Positions 1 to 10,459 of a DNA stretch of 64,000 nucleotides are shown piece after piece. A program made the translations under genes and the position numbers. The stretch spans positions 186,001 through 250,000 of the forward strand of contig NKYR01000040.1 of the NCBI GenBank assembly GCA_003184365.1, written 5' to 3'. Below the pieces are notes generated by a model. It saw only the letters and a list, made by a program, of their open reading frames with translations, had not been told where the DNA came from and ran no database searches. Each line of letters starts with the position of its first letter. Within the stretch, counting starts at the first letter, position 1. This DNA is from Evernia prunastri. Its lineage: Eukaryota > Ascomycota > Lecanoromycetes > Lecanorales > Parmeliaceae.

Positions 1-858
1 CGCGGTGGGGCGCGATGCGTAGATCCAGACGACCGCTTTTCGAGCTCGGCAGGACCTAGTGGAGCGGGAAAAAGGGGGTATTTTAGCAGTGAGATAGGGA
101 TAGAAGTGGAGCGAGCGGAAAGGCCTTACCTCTCCGTACCCGACCACTGGGCCGCCGGCGGGGTGATATGTTACACACAGCTTATCACCCACCTTGAGCG
201 CTCCGGATTTGACGATCACGTCGAGCCTGTGCTTGCTTGCCGGTCCGTTGAGGCAGTCGTCGCTGATGTTGTATCTCTCCATCCAGTCCCTGTCGTAAGG
301 CTTTCGGTTGGCTGCGGACAAGATCTCGTCAGATAAGAATTCTTTGGATGCATTGGGTGTGTTTTGCGGAAAATAGGAGGTGTTTGCACATCTTTGCTCG
401 AGATCCTCGGAGGAGGGTGGAGGTGATTCCATTTTGACATCTTGGTCGTTGCTCTTATCGTTATCTTGAGTATCCATGGCATGAGGCAAGAGGGCTTGTG
501 TCCCAGAAGCGGTTTGAAGGCTTTGCTGTTGCAGCCTGTCAATGAGCGCAAGGCCGTGACCGAAATAGATTTGACACGAGATGATTTCTCGATTGTCATT
601 GATGAACATGAAGTTGTCTCTAGGACCAATAGCTTGAGCGGCTTTCCTAATGTTATCTAGAGTCAAGGGTTCGTGTTGTGAGAGGTTACTGTGGTGGAGG
701 ACCCTGTAGGGTAACCTGTTCAACCTCAGTGCCAGTGCGCCGAGGATCGCTCGGCCATAGGTTTGGCTGACACTGTGTGACGAGATATTTCCGTCATCGT
801 GAACAACCAGTAGGTTCCCTACAGGAGCAAACACATGAGCGCTTGTTTCTTCATTCAT
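1..858 (-). CDS. Unrecognised protein, 5' part of a gene cut by the left window edge
   Basis: A reading frame starts at the ATG at 858 (MNEETSAHVFAPVG...) and stays open for 243 codons to base 130. There a GTAAGG donor opens a 74-base intron (129 down to 56) that ends in CCACTAG after a CTGCTAA-like branch site. The frame continues in phase 0 from 55 to the window edge, so at least 261 residues are present and the C-terminus is missing. A second GT-AG intron (993 to 925) lies just upstream of the ATG, probably in the 5' UTR. The N-terminal half looks like a folded domain. The middle is Gln/Ser/Pro rich (around residues 125-170). The last part (ALKVGDKLCVTYHP then GEVLPSSKSGRLDLRI) resembles a small beta domain. 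I recognise no family. Coding status is supported by the long open frame and the frame-keeping intron. Confidence 0.7.
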   Translation of the reverse strand, partial: MNEETSAHVFAPVGNLLVVHDDGNISSHSVSQTYGRAILGALALRLNRLPYRVLHHSNLSQHEPLTLDNIRKAAQAIGPRDNFMFINDNREIISCQIYFGHGLALIDRLQQQSLQTASGTQALLPHAMDTQDNDKSNDQDVKMESPPPSSEDLEQRCANTSYFPQNTPNASKEFLSDEILSAANRKPYDRDWMERYNISDDCLNGPASKHRLDVIVKSGALKVGDKLCVTYHPAGGPVVGYGEVRPFRSLHFYPYLTAKIPPFSRSTRSCRARKAVVWIYASRPTA

Positions 859-924
859 GTTCAGAGTGAGCGAGGCTGGCAGGATGGTTCCAGCCTAGTA
901 TCGGGCTTAATTCAGCGGAAGCAG

Positions 925-993
925 CTGTAAATCAGGACGTCAGCATCAGGTTAGCAAGTGCTTTGGTGGGGAAGAATGGAAGGTGTAGCTTAC
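925..993 (-). other. Probable 5' UTR intron of the left-edge gene
   Basis: On the minus strand a GTAAGC donor (993) and a TTTACAG acceptor (925) bracket 69 bases containing a GCTAACC branch-like sequence. The only ATG just upstream opens a two-codon frame (ATG CTT TGA), so the spliced exon is probably untranslated leader. Confidence 0.5.
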
Positions 994-2964
994 CTGGTGT
1001 CAAAGGGAGTATTTTTGGGTATTCAAAGCATGTTTGGTGGAAATTGCCAAGTCGTACACCTCGAAGTGCAGTCTGTTTCTTTTAGTTGACAAGTACAAAC
1101 TTTGCAGTCAATGCAAGTGCTTCTTTTTTTTTGTTGTTATTGATGACGCAAAAGCAGGTTGAGAAGACGAGAAGACGCGAAGTTCGGTAGGATATGTGAT
1201 GCGAATTCTCAAGACCGCAGTGGTCATTCCATTAACGAACAAGGAGTGAACCTAAGTGAATCCTATGGCTTTCAAACTGTAGAGTGACACCTGCGACATC
1301 TGTGACACGGTGAAAAAAATTTGTAGGATTGTGTTGACGAATTCACTGGTAGTACTTTCGCGCGTGCGAGCTAACTATTCCAGCACTCCTCGCATATCAA
1401 CACAGTAGATGCAAAGTGTCTTTGAGGGGCTTCTGACCCGGTTGCCATGGTATACCTGCTGGCTCCAAGTCAGACATCCATTACTTGTGCCTGTCGCAGA
1501 TCTGCCATTGTCATCTCGTCTCTCGATTGTGCATATAAGATTTGAGAAACATCGAAACAAAATGTGCCTTTTCATGTTTTCCATGAACTAGCATGTGCGT
1601 ATCTAACATGAGCCTGGCGGGTGAAAATTGAGGGGTATGGTTCTTTCAGAGAGCCTCCAGAATGCAGAATGCAAGTAATCAAGGCAGTTATTCATCTATC
1701 TAGAACGGCTCAGTGTTCGTCCGGTCCTTTTAAAGGCCTGTCTGCATCAGTAGGTCTTCTAGGACAGCGTCATAAATCCCTCGGCCCTCGAAGTGGCTTC
1801 AATGGACCGACCTACGACCATGTGTAGATATATAGACTCTTCGGACAAGCCAAGTTAACATGGGATCTGCAGAGGAGGATTTTGTTCGATTTACTCGTAA
1901 GATCGACTCCTAGCAGACTCACTCAACTCACAGAAGGAAAAGAGATAGTCATCCTCTCCGTCCCTCGTGGCGAATTAGCCACGCGACGTTCAAGCAGTAA
2001 GTAACACCGTCGACTCAAGGGGTACTCAGTCCCAACTACCAGATTGATCCCTTGCCTACTTCGCAAGTCCCCCTCGGGATCCGTAGGGGTACCACGGCCG
2101 CCGCTCTGATTCTTAGAATGGATGATCACGGATCTGGTAAATAGCGCCATACTTGCCTACCCGTCACAACAGATCGGACTCAACCCGCAGACCGCCTGAA
2201 ATACAAGCTAGCAGTCCCAAGTTGACGGCCGGAAACATACTCAGCGCCACCATGCCTTTAGTCGAAGTTGCCGAGCGTTTAGAATCTATCATGTTTGATC
2301 ACATGCATATCAAGATCGCATCTCAGACTCGCAAAGGATCGAAGCCCACACATCGCCAAACCCGCGATGCGACCTGCAGCCGTTGCGAAGGCCAAGCTTT
2401 CGCTCGCGCAGATGGAAGCCAGGACGAGCAAACGCCAAAAGGGGGGAGTTCCCCTCCCGTCTGTTGCAGAGCATGTTTGGAAAGACCCTCTTTTGTTTCC
2501 TGAGATACACGGTTCTGTTCAAGCCATTCGACCATGCGGAGAGTGTGCAAGGTTCCCTATTGATGTTGCAAAGGCCGGCAATGGCATTGCTGTGCGATCG
2601 TTTTGAGTAAGAACAGTCCACTGGAAGGTGCACCCGCTTGATAAGATAAGTTGGGTGACGCCGTCGTGGTCGAAAGCAAGGGCTCTGGAGAGGATAGGAG
2701 AATGGATGGGGGCCGAGGAGAGCAGCAGAGGTAAGGTAAGGCTGAGGCGTGTTGTCATGACAGTCGAAGAGTAGGGTAGGTAGCATGTACGTTTAGTCTT
2801 CCCTTGACTTAATACTCTCCCTAACGGACAGACATGAAGGGTTGACGTCAAGCCTGATCGATCTCTTGCCACGTTTCCGCCTCCACCTCCCAACCAGGAT
2901 TTCTTTTCCATTTCTGGGTGTCGATTAATGTCTTGATACCACCAACCTACCTACTTTAGCGAAC

Positions 2965-3020
2965 GATGATGGTGATGATGCTGATATTAATAAATAATGA
3001 TAATAATAATGATAATGAAA
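2965..3020. repeat. GAT/AAT-rich trinucleotide tract
   Basis: The plus strand runs from GATGATGGTGATGATG-type repeats into AATAATGATAATAATAATGATAATG. It is a simple microsatellite in non-coding DNA. Confidence 0.8.
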
Positions 3021-3421
3021 AATCCTAAGGGAAATTCCACCCTGCACATATCGAAGCGCAAATCATAATATAATCATAAAAGTAAAAATAATGCTACCGT
3101 GTTAGCGATGACCTGGGTTTGAAAGTAAGGGAAATAAGGCGCCCGATAATTTCATACCTACGATCAGTCTTAGTCGGGGAATCTGGAGGCCTAGACTCTT
3201 CCAGAACTTGAAGCTATTGAGACACTTAAGTATAAAGTAGTAGCCCCCCGTCTAGTGTCAGGGATCATCGATCTCCACTAGCTTCAACTAGCAGCCCCGG
3301 ACTGTAAAGGAAGAGACTAGACATCAAGATGGTTAGTGAGAGCCTGGAAGGAGCTTAACGCCCGTGTTGATATTCCAAATGATCTGCGAGGCTAATGATA
3401 TGGGTTACATCAGTAAGTTTG

Positions 3422-3474
3422 TTGACATATGACATATGACACTTGACAGATGACATTTGACATTTGACATTTGG
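3422..3474. repeat. Degenerate TGACATA/TGACATT minisatellite
   Basis: About seven consecutive 6-8 base units starting TGACA can be read: TGACATA twice, then TGACACT, TGACAGA and TGACATT copies. The units vary in the last bases, so the array is imperfect. It lies in a spacer with no gene. Confidence 0.75.
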
Positions 3475-6400
3475 CCTAGGATCTAGGACCAACCTTAAGG
3501 TAGCATTTACCCCCCCGTTCAATAAACCCTAAAATTCAAGCTGAGAAAAAGCATCAAGGAACAACATTCTTTGATGAAGTACGTACCTAAATGCAAGATG
3601 GTCATACAAACATGGGGAAATATAAGTCCAACACTCTGCATCCACCCTACACGATTCCACTAGATCGTGAAGGCGATACTGACGTGCTCTACTGCACAAT
3701 CCCAAAGACGAGACGCAGACCATTCGATATGTACCCGGTCAACAACATCTCTCCGCTTCCGTTGCGTCACGTTGAGAGAAGAGGAAGCGAGATAACATAT
3801 CTTACCCAGGCCGGTACTAGGGATCCTAGGTAAGCGAGGTAGGTAAGTAGACAGTGGGAGTTCCAGCCCTACCCCTAAACCCTTCCCAAAGGCAACACCC
3901 CTGGAGCCAAGGCAGACAACCCCGGTAGCCGAGGAACCTAGGATATTATTCCCCAGAGCCGCAACGATTGAGCCGTAGGGAGCTCGTTCGGGCAACAGAC
4001 AGGCGTTGGGGCCCCCATCTCGGGCTCGAGCCAAGCCAGCTGCAATCCCGGAGCCCCCACCAAGCGCACTTTCCCGCCGTGGCCATTTGAGGCGAACATA
4101 GTTCCGAGACATTGGCGCAGGATGTCAGGCGGTGAGGACTTTCCGTGCCGGCCGCCGTACGTCAGCAATTGATGACTGCGCGTTCCCATGGCAAGGTCGC
4201 CGTTGCACAGCCTCCACACTCAATTCTGGCGGCATTGGCACAAGATGATGACGGAGACGCTGGTCAGCAGAACAGGATAGACCACTTTGTTGCCAGCGGG
4301 CCAAAGCGGGGCGGAACTTCTCCAGGAAGGTGGTATCTATCGACTTCCTGCCGGTCCTAGGGCTTCAATGGAGCCAGTGGTTATGAACTTCCTTGTCCAG
4401 GCTTGCAGCGATATTCGGCGGCATATCAACCCCTGGATGGCATTCGTCAGACAGGAGGTAGAGTTATGATGATGCGCACGGGAGGCGATCCCCCAGACGT
4501 AGTCAGATTGATCCTGGCGTGGGAAACCGCTCGACAGTGTGCGACTCCTACTTCTGCGCAAAGATTGGGAAGTGGTGAACTTGACTCCGGCCTCACCGCC
4601 CTCGTTATCTGCCGCGGTCCGCGGGAACCGATAAATCCTCGAGAGGCACTTTGAGCAGCTGTATATGGAGCACCGATGCAAGGATTTGATGGGCTAGTAT
4701 GCTCCAAGTATGGTGCTCGCCAGCTGAGTTGGCATCGCCCTCATAGCTTTCCCGGCGCACCGTGCAGTGGTTCCTGCAAGCACGGGAAATTGAAGGTCAG
4801 GCGGCTCTTTGGTGGCTCCCTGTTTGTGTCTTTGCTCCCTGCCAACTTCTGGATGAACTGTTCATAGTCATTGTCTTCGAACTAGTGGGTAAGGCTCCGC
4901 CGTGGGCATAGGCGGTGGACCAGTTGAGAACGTTTTGGGAATGTGTGAAAGTGTATTGACCTGGTTGATAGGTCGAAAAGGCACTGCGTGGGTGAGAGAG
5001 TGAAGCGTTAGTCAGCCTAGAAGTTCAAGCGCTTACTGCATTCGAAGTGGTGCTTTTTGGTGGCTGATCGAGGCAAGGGCAGCGGATTCGCCTGGCTCAA
5101 AGTCAGCCTGTAATATCGCTGATGAGGCAAGTCTGCGTACCAGACTGCCCTGAACTTACGCAATATTGATGATAATTGTGGGCTCAGCTGAAGAGCATCC
5201 GAAACTCCGAGGCGGTGTCTGTGCTCCTAACCCCCAGGTCATTTCCTCGATACGACTTCCATGAGTCATTGATCGTAGTCGTACGGAGTTTCCCACCTCG
5301 TAGTTCACGGCTTCGTGAAGAGATCAGTGACGCCGAAGTGGATGTACGCACTCCGCTCATGTTGCCGAGGACTGGTGATCGATGTTATAAAGGGTATAGC
5401 AGGTCCAAGATATGTTCCTCCAACATGACGTAACTCACCGCTTCTAGAAATTCTCTCCTGTTTCAAGGAGGATCCCAGAGACTCAATCGTGACTCTGAAG
5501 CAGGATTGAATCATCCAAGAGTGGCAGGTCTATGCCCAGGGGGTTGGGGAATGCGTGTGTTGGTGTTTGTGCGCGCGTCTGTGTGGGTTTCTGTACGTGT
5601 GTTTGTTCTTACCCAGAGTGGGGCTCCAACGCCTTTTGAGCCTAACCTTGCAGCTGGAAATCCCCCCCACTCGGCAAAAAGAATCAATGGTCGGGTGGTT
5701 TACTTTCTTTAGCAAAGAAGAAGGGTACGGGAGTCGCCATCCAAAGTCTTGTCTCTTGTGGTAGCCCGGTACGGCGGTAGTGTTTACTGGTAATCCCCAA
5801 GCCTGATTTCGGGAGGGGAAGCCTAGACAGGAAGTGTATGGCAATCCCACGGGTTTCGAAGAGGGGGGCCAAAGCTCAGGTTCCAAGCGTTCGTCATTTT
5901 GGGGGCGCATAGCAAGCAAGCCTAAACTTGGGATCGCCCGGTCCAGGTTCTCGGGACCCCGAGCCCATTTGGGGATTTGATTTGTCGAAGCAACTTCTCG
6001 GGTGGGCCCGGCGGAGGCTTATCCGAACCATGGGTTGGCGTCAGCATATGTTTGCTAGGGGCTTGTTAGCCCGTGTGGATCATCTTGGATTTGAAGTCTT
6101 GGAGAAGAATGGCTTAGCGCTGAGCATCACCGACATTTATCCGACACGAGAACGATAGAACGATGTCACCCGGATGTTACTTATTGATAGGAACAACCAA
6201 ACCTTTCTCCTCCCTCGGAAGAGTCCACCTGGAAAATCATTACCGTAATGCTCGAGAGTGCAAAGTCTTACGCCATGGCAATAAATCTGTAGTAAGTCCG
6301 AGGAAAAGGTATTGGTAATTGTGCATGTTTCGCATGCACGACCATGCAAGCCCATATGCGCGTTAGGGCCCCTTGCTTCGTTTTCCCTTTTCTCTGCAGA

Positions 6401-6571
6401 ATGCGATCATCCCACCCCCCCTTTTCATATCCAATCACGCCCCATCTCACTCACACTTTCAACATAAGTTCGTGAACCCTTCTTTTCTACCGCAGTTGAA
6501 CGAAATCTTAGAATCCTTTGCACCTTCACCATTCCGTTGTATGCAACTTTTGCATTTCCTTATGACTGGGA

Positions 6572-7333
6572 ATGGCCTCCGAACCCGATGACTACCAAAC
6601 GATCAGCGACAACTGTCCGGGGTACATGGTCTTGATCTCGGAGGGTATCATCTGTACTCGCTGCGCGGGAGAGAAACGTCACCGGACGAATGATTGCCCG
6701 AAATCTACGACTGCTGCGGATCTGGTCACAGAGACCGGCTTGGGGGGAGATCAAAATGGGACCGACGATGCAGATTCGGGGATGGAGTCTCTCTCGGATA
6801 CGGAAAGTGTCTCGTCAGAGTCGACAGATCACTCGGGGGGCTCAGAGATGCAAGTGACGAATGCGCGCAGGTCCGACCAAGGTGGGAGCCACCCGCAAAG
6901 CACCCATCTACCCAGGCGCGGCTTCGCACGTCGTTCCGATGGCAGCCGCACAGATACTGAGCCTGATCGCACCAGCCCTTCGCCCTCGAACTTCATCCAA
7001 CCCAGCGGGCAAGCCTCCAACGCAGCTACGCGCGAGCAGCAAGCGCACTCTCGCCACAGTTACGACCTCAAGCAAGATTCCAACTCGTTGACATCGGTCA
7101 ACAAGTATTCCGTCAGGTCGGGCACTACCGCGGCCATCAAGCATGCCCCGACCAAGAAAACTTCATCGTTAAAACAAGGACACGATAAGAAACGACCCGG
7201 GGGCCATTCGCAACACAAGGATCGCTTAACTGCACATTCTCTCGCCGACACCACCGGGAAGTTCGACTACAGCAACACGACCTGTCCCAGCTCCTTTGGA
7301 TTCGGACAACTCCCTTCCGAGTCGATGGGTTGA
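6572..7333 (+). CDS. Ser/Thr-rich hypothetical protein with a zinc-knuckle-like Cys-His cluster
   Basis: An intronless ATG-to-stop frame of 253 codons. Near residues 28-42 it has a CTRC then H then C arrangement (C-x2-C-x5-H-x4-C), one residue longer than a retroviral-type CCHC knuckle. The remainder is low complexity and rich in Ser, Thr, Asp and Gln (an SLSDTESVSSES stretch near residue 75) and becomes basic toward the C-terminus, which suggests a disordered, possibly nucleic-acid-binding protein. I recognise no family. The start is the first ATG of the frame. It could be a chance frame, a transposon gag-like remnant or a real lineage-specific gene. The composition is protein-like, but no conserved domain supports it. 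Confidence 0.4.
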   Translation: MASEPDDYQTISDNCPGYMVLISEGIICTRCAGEKRHRTNDCPKSTTAADLVTETGLGGDQNGTDDADSGMESLSDTESVSSESTDHSGGSEMQVTNARRSDQGGSHPQSTHLPRRGFARRSDGSRTDTEPDRTSPSPSNFIQPSGQASNAATREQQAHSRHSYDLKQDSNSLTSVNKYSVRSGTTAAIKHAPTKKTSSLKQGHDKKRPGGHSQHKDRLTAHSLADTTGKFDYSNTTCPSSFGFGQLPSESMG

Positions 7334-9459
7334 GCCGACCGACGAGGCATACGGTGGCGCTGAGCATATCGGTACGTATGCGATGAAGGCGTTTGCCCGC
7401 ACCCCATTTACCGCCACCTTGTCAAAGCCGATCCTAATCTGAAGTCCTGTAGGATTGGAGAACGAGATGAAAGGCTGCTGTTGAAGAAGCCACGGCATAT
7501 ATCAGGAGATGGACTTGTCCCAGCACTTACGCGAGCATCGGAGGATGGTTCATTCATTGCCTAATTCATTTGCCTTGGGCGGATAGCGAGCGTCGAATTT
7601 TGAGTCCTTGCCCTGGGTGGATAGCATGCGTGCAGTCATCATTCGTCGACCAGGGTGGATAGCGCTCGTTCCTCAGTTTTAAGTACATCATCATGTTGCT
7701 GTTGCTCTCGATTTTTGCTGCTTTCTGTTGTTAGGTCAATGTACTTGATATCTTTGTGACACCTTTAGCACTCCAGGGGGGCCTTTCGATCATACAGGTG
7801 CTTTCAATGTCGCACTACAAGCGCTGCTAACGTTAGGCGTTCGTTGCCAGCAAATCACCTCATTTGGCACGTTTTCGCATTGTCAGTTCTTTCCCGAGAT
7901 CCATCAATGTTCTCGTCCGCTGGCCCAACTCTCAAGATCGACGCAACGAATGTCTTCGATCAGCCTCATTGGCCGAAGCACGTCAGGTCTTTCAAGGGTT
8001 CCTTGCCCGTCAGGCGATGCTTGCAACAAGAAAAATCAGCCTCACATCTGAATTGAAACCAGAGCCCACCATTCAGCTAAGATTAGCAGCAGACCACAGT
8101 GCACGCGTCCAATCCATGACACCACCCATTTCTGAACCCCTCACAATCTTCACCTTGGCGGTCACTCCTGAAGGCCTCTACAAAGCAGCTGATTGATGGG
8201 CCGTCAAGCTTCGTAGGGCATGCGGGCTCGCGCTTGGACAGAGAGTTCTACTACGAAGGACATGGAATTGGACGGTCTCACGTTGGCTGCACCAGTTGCC
8301 GACTCTCCCGTGCTGCCAAGGAGTCTTACCTGCGTTGTCATCTCGAATGATGGGTGTACGGCCAAGCGGTGTACTTGGTCCGTCGCTGTAGAAATTCTAG
8401 GAAAAGCAAGAATAGATATTACTGTTTGTAGATTCTCTCGCACATATTAATCATCCTTCAGCTTGACTTTGTGCCAGAGCAGGGCGGTGCAAGTTCGATC
8501 TGGAGGGGGGATACACCAATAGGTCATGGATGAATGAAGGGTTGATTGTTGATGGAGCATGAAGCATGAAGGTGAGAAGCGCCAAGCGGGGGCCATATGT
8601 ATTTTGGTAATGGTATGTATGTATAATGTATGATCCGGTTGTGAGATAGACTTTCCCGTTATGCGTGACATTCCAAATTGTGCAGACTCGGCACTACTGT
8701 CGGCAAGAGGCACGGATGCGAAGATCCTTGCATTCGGCTTTATCCTACCTTCTTAAATACTAGTATAAACTAGTATAAGGTATATGTATATGTATTATAC
8801 TACGTACAGTAACTGACTAGGGCTGCATAAATTCTCTGCATAAACTTAGCTTGTTTTCTCCAGGAAAACGATGGGATAGGGCGATATTTATCACTTATAT
8901 ACTTTGGCAACAGACTCTTTCTACATTATTTACGAGCAAGTTAAGCCAATTGCAATTCTACAAAGTCCAACACAAAGTTGGTATCTAATACCTATTACAT
9001 AAATAAGCCTTGAATACAAAGGACTATGTAGACCATGCATACCCATAAATCTACTGTCTGCCTATCATTATCATTCATTATTTCCCCTCCTTCGCTTCCC
9101 TTCCACACTCAGCCAGCCCGATTTATCCATATGGAATACATGCCAGGGTGCAGCAAAACGCAAAATGCTCTGCAAATGCGGAAAGCGTAAAGCGTAAAGT
9201 GCAAAATGAAATACTGAGTCAGCCAGCCCTGGAGCCAAGACACTTTACGCGCAAGGCGACGGGAATGGACTCCGCTGCAGCACAAAGTATATCCGACCAC
9301 GCCGATAACTAACCTACTTAGGATATTCTTCCCATGGAACAAGTCATATATCATCAACAGCAATGGCAATAGCAACGGCAACGGCAAGGTCATGACATCA
9401 CGCGTACACAAGATTTTTCTTCTTCTCTTCGAAAATGGGGTCAAGCATTTTCCTCTCCC
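7334..9459. other. Spacer with a 38-bp-spaced triplicate motif and an AT-rich patch
   Basis: No supported gene. Three copies of GGG(C/T)GGATAGC stand exactly 38 bases apart (7577, 7615, 7653). An AT-rich stretch with duplicated ACTAGTATAA units lies near 8760-8810. Short frames at 7844-8196 overlap in two phases and show no motif. Confidence 0.5.
7577..7690 (+). repeat. Three degenerate 38-bp direct repeats
   Basis: The core GGG(C/T)GGATAGC begins at 7577, 7615 and 7653, a constant 38-base period, and each core is followed by a G/C-rich GNNCG stretch. The sequence between cores is less similar, so this is either an old tandem triplication or a set of phased protein-binding sites. Confidence 0.6.
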
Positions 9460-9715
9460 AGACAGCACCATCATGGAGGACGGAAGACTGAGTGCTGTGC
9501 GGATTGAGGGTGGATAGCGGGAAATTGAAGTCTTGATAGACGGCAGGAGCATGCCTTCCATCTCCATGGTCTGAACTTCCTTTCCTTTCACAGTGCGTCC
9601 ATCATATTCAACGTACGGAGTACCTTGCATGATTCTCGGTCGGCAGAGGAAGCTGATGCCTTTTTGAGTGCAACGGAGGAGAGCAGGTTCTGAGCCGGCC
9701 GAGACGGCTATTTAA
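9460..9715 (-). pseudogene. Coding-like fragment, unrecognised
   Basis: On the minus strand one frame reads like conserved protein (GISFLCRPRIMQGTPYVEYD, from about 9655 down) and a second frame takes over near 9555 (GRHAPAVYQDFNFPLSTLNP and onward to a stop near 9400). The switch of frame without a clear intron suggests a decayed gene end. I cannot name the family, and the call rests only on protein-like composition. Confidence 0.2.
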
Positions 9716-9846
9716 TGACATGAGGAGTAGTTCCATTAAAAGGGAAGCTTATCAAAACCTCTTTACTGGGACATGAAGAACCCTTCCTTTCGACTTCGGT
9801 CGGAGGCTTACTTTGAGGTGGTGCTTTTCATACACATCATGGCGCG

Positions 9847-10150
9847 TCATCCATTGTTCTTTGCCCAGCTATGTGTCTTGCGCAGCAGTGCCAAATTGGC
9901 TTTTCGCTGCTTGTCTTTGCCGCTGACTTCGGATACATGCTTTTCCTTTGCCAGCCTAGCAAAAAAAATCTGTGCCTTTAAGTGAGCTTCCCCTCTCGCA
10001 ACCAATGCGCTCTTTAGCACAGCGAAAATGGTCAAGTCTGTCCCGAGATATCGACTCTTGAAGTTTTCGATCGTGGTGACCCATTGAACAGGTTTGGATA
10101 GTAAGCACCGGCTGGCGCTCACAAAAGCGGTAACATCGAATACTAACCAT
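9847..10150 (-). other. Possible isolated coding exon, unrecognised
   Basis: A minus-strand frame of about 95 codons (VFDVTAFVSASRCLLSKP near the start, then a helix-rich basic stretch ending WAKNNG and a stop) lies just 5' of the Argonaute-like relic, on the opposite strand. An AG acceptor-like GGTTAG precedes it. There is no ATG start and no partner exon that I can join. It may be the last exon of a lost gene. Confidence 0.2.
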
Positions 10151-10459
10151 GGGTTATTACTTGGCTCATGACCAGACCACTAGTCTAGACGGTGGGCATT
10201 TTACCGTTCGGCGTGACAATAGCGACCAAGGCGCTCAGAAGCGTGTTCCCTAGTGGGCAAATTGCTTTCAAATTAATTTCTGTAACCCGAATCTTGTGCT
10301 ATTTCCTTGAGATGAGCTTCGAGGGAAGAGAGTCCCCGTCACCGAGGATAGAGATAATTGTTCCAGGGTGGAAAGAAGTTGATGCAGGTCGCTCGCTGCG
10401 CAGTGTGCCTTTCAAACTTCAAAGGAATCGAGTCCGATATTGCCAATAATCTTACTAAG

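Larger units (their letters stand above)
994..6571. other. Long gene-poor spacer with simple repeats
   Basis: I find no gene I can support here. Open frames on both strands are below about 160 codons, overlap each other and lack motifs or plausible introns. The stretch holds GAT/AAT trinucleotide tracts (about 2965-3020), a degenerate TGACATW minisatellite (about 3422-3474) and a GT-rich patch (about 5555-5610). Old transposon remains are possible but I recognise no transposase or reverse transcriptase motif. Confidence 0.5.

Noticed and set aside
2153..2911. Overlapping frames of up to 158 codons on both strands
   Set aside because: They overlap in several phases, lack motifs and several use no ATG; no coherent gene model emerged.
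3422..3474. CRISPR-like array
   Set aside because: Units are directly adjacent, 6-8 bases long and without spacers; it is a minisatellite in a eukaryotic genome.
3660..4219. Gly/Ala-rich minus frames of 93-150 codons
   Set aside because: Two phases are open at once and neither has a motif, plausible start context or exon partner.
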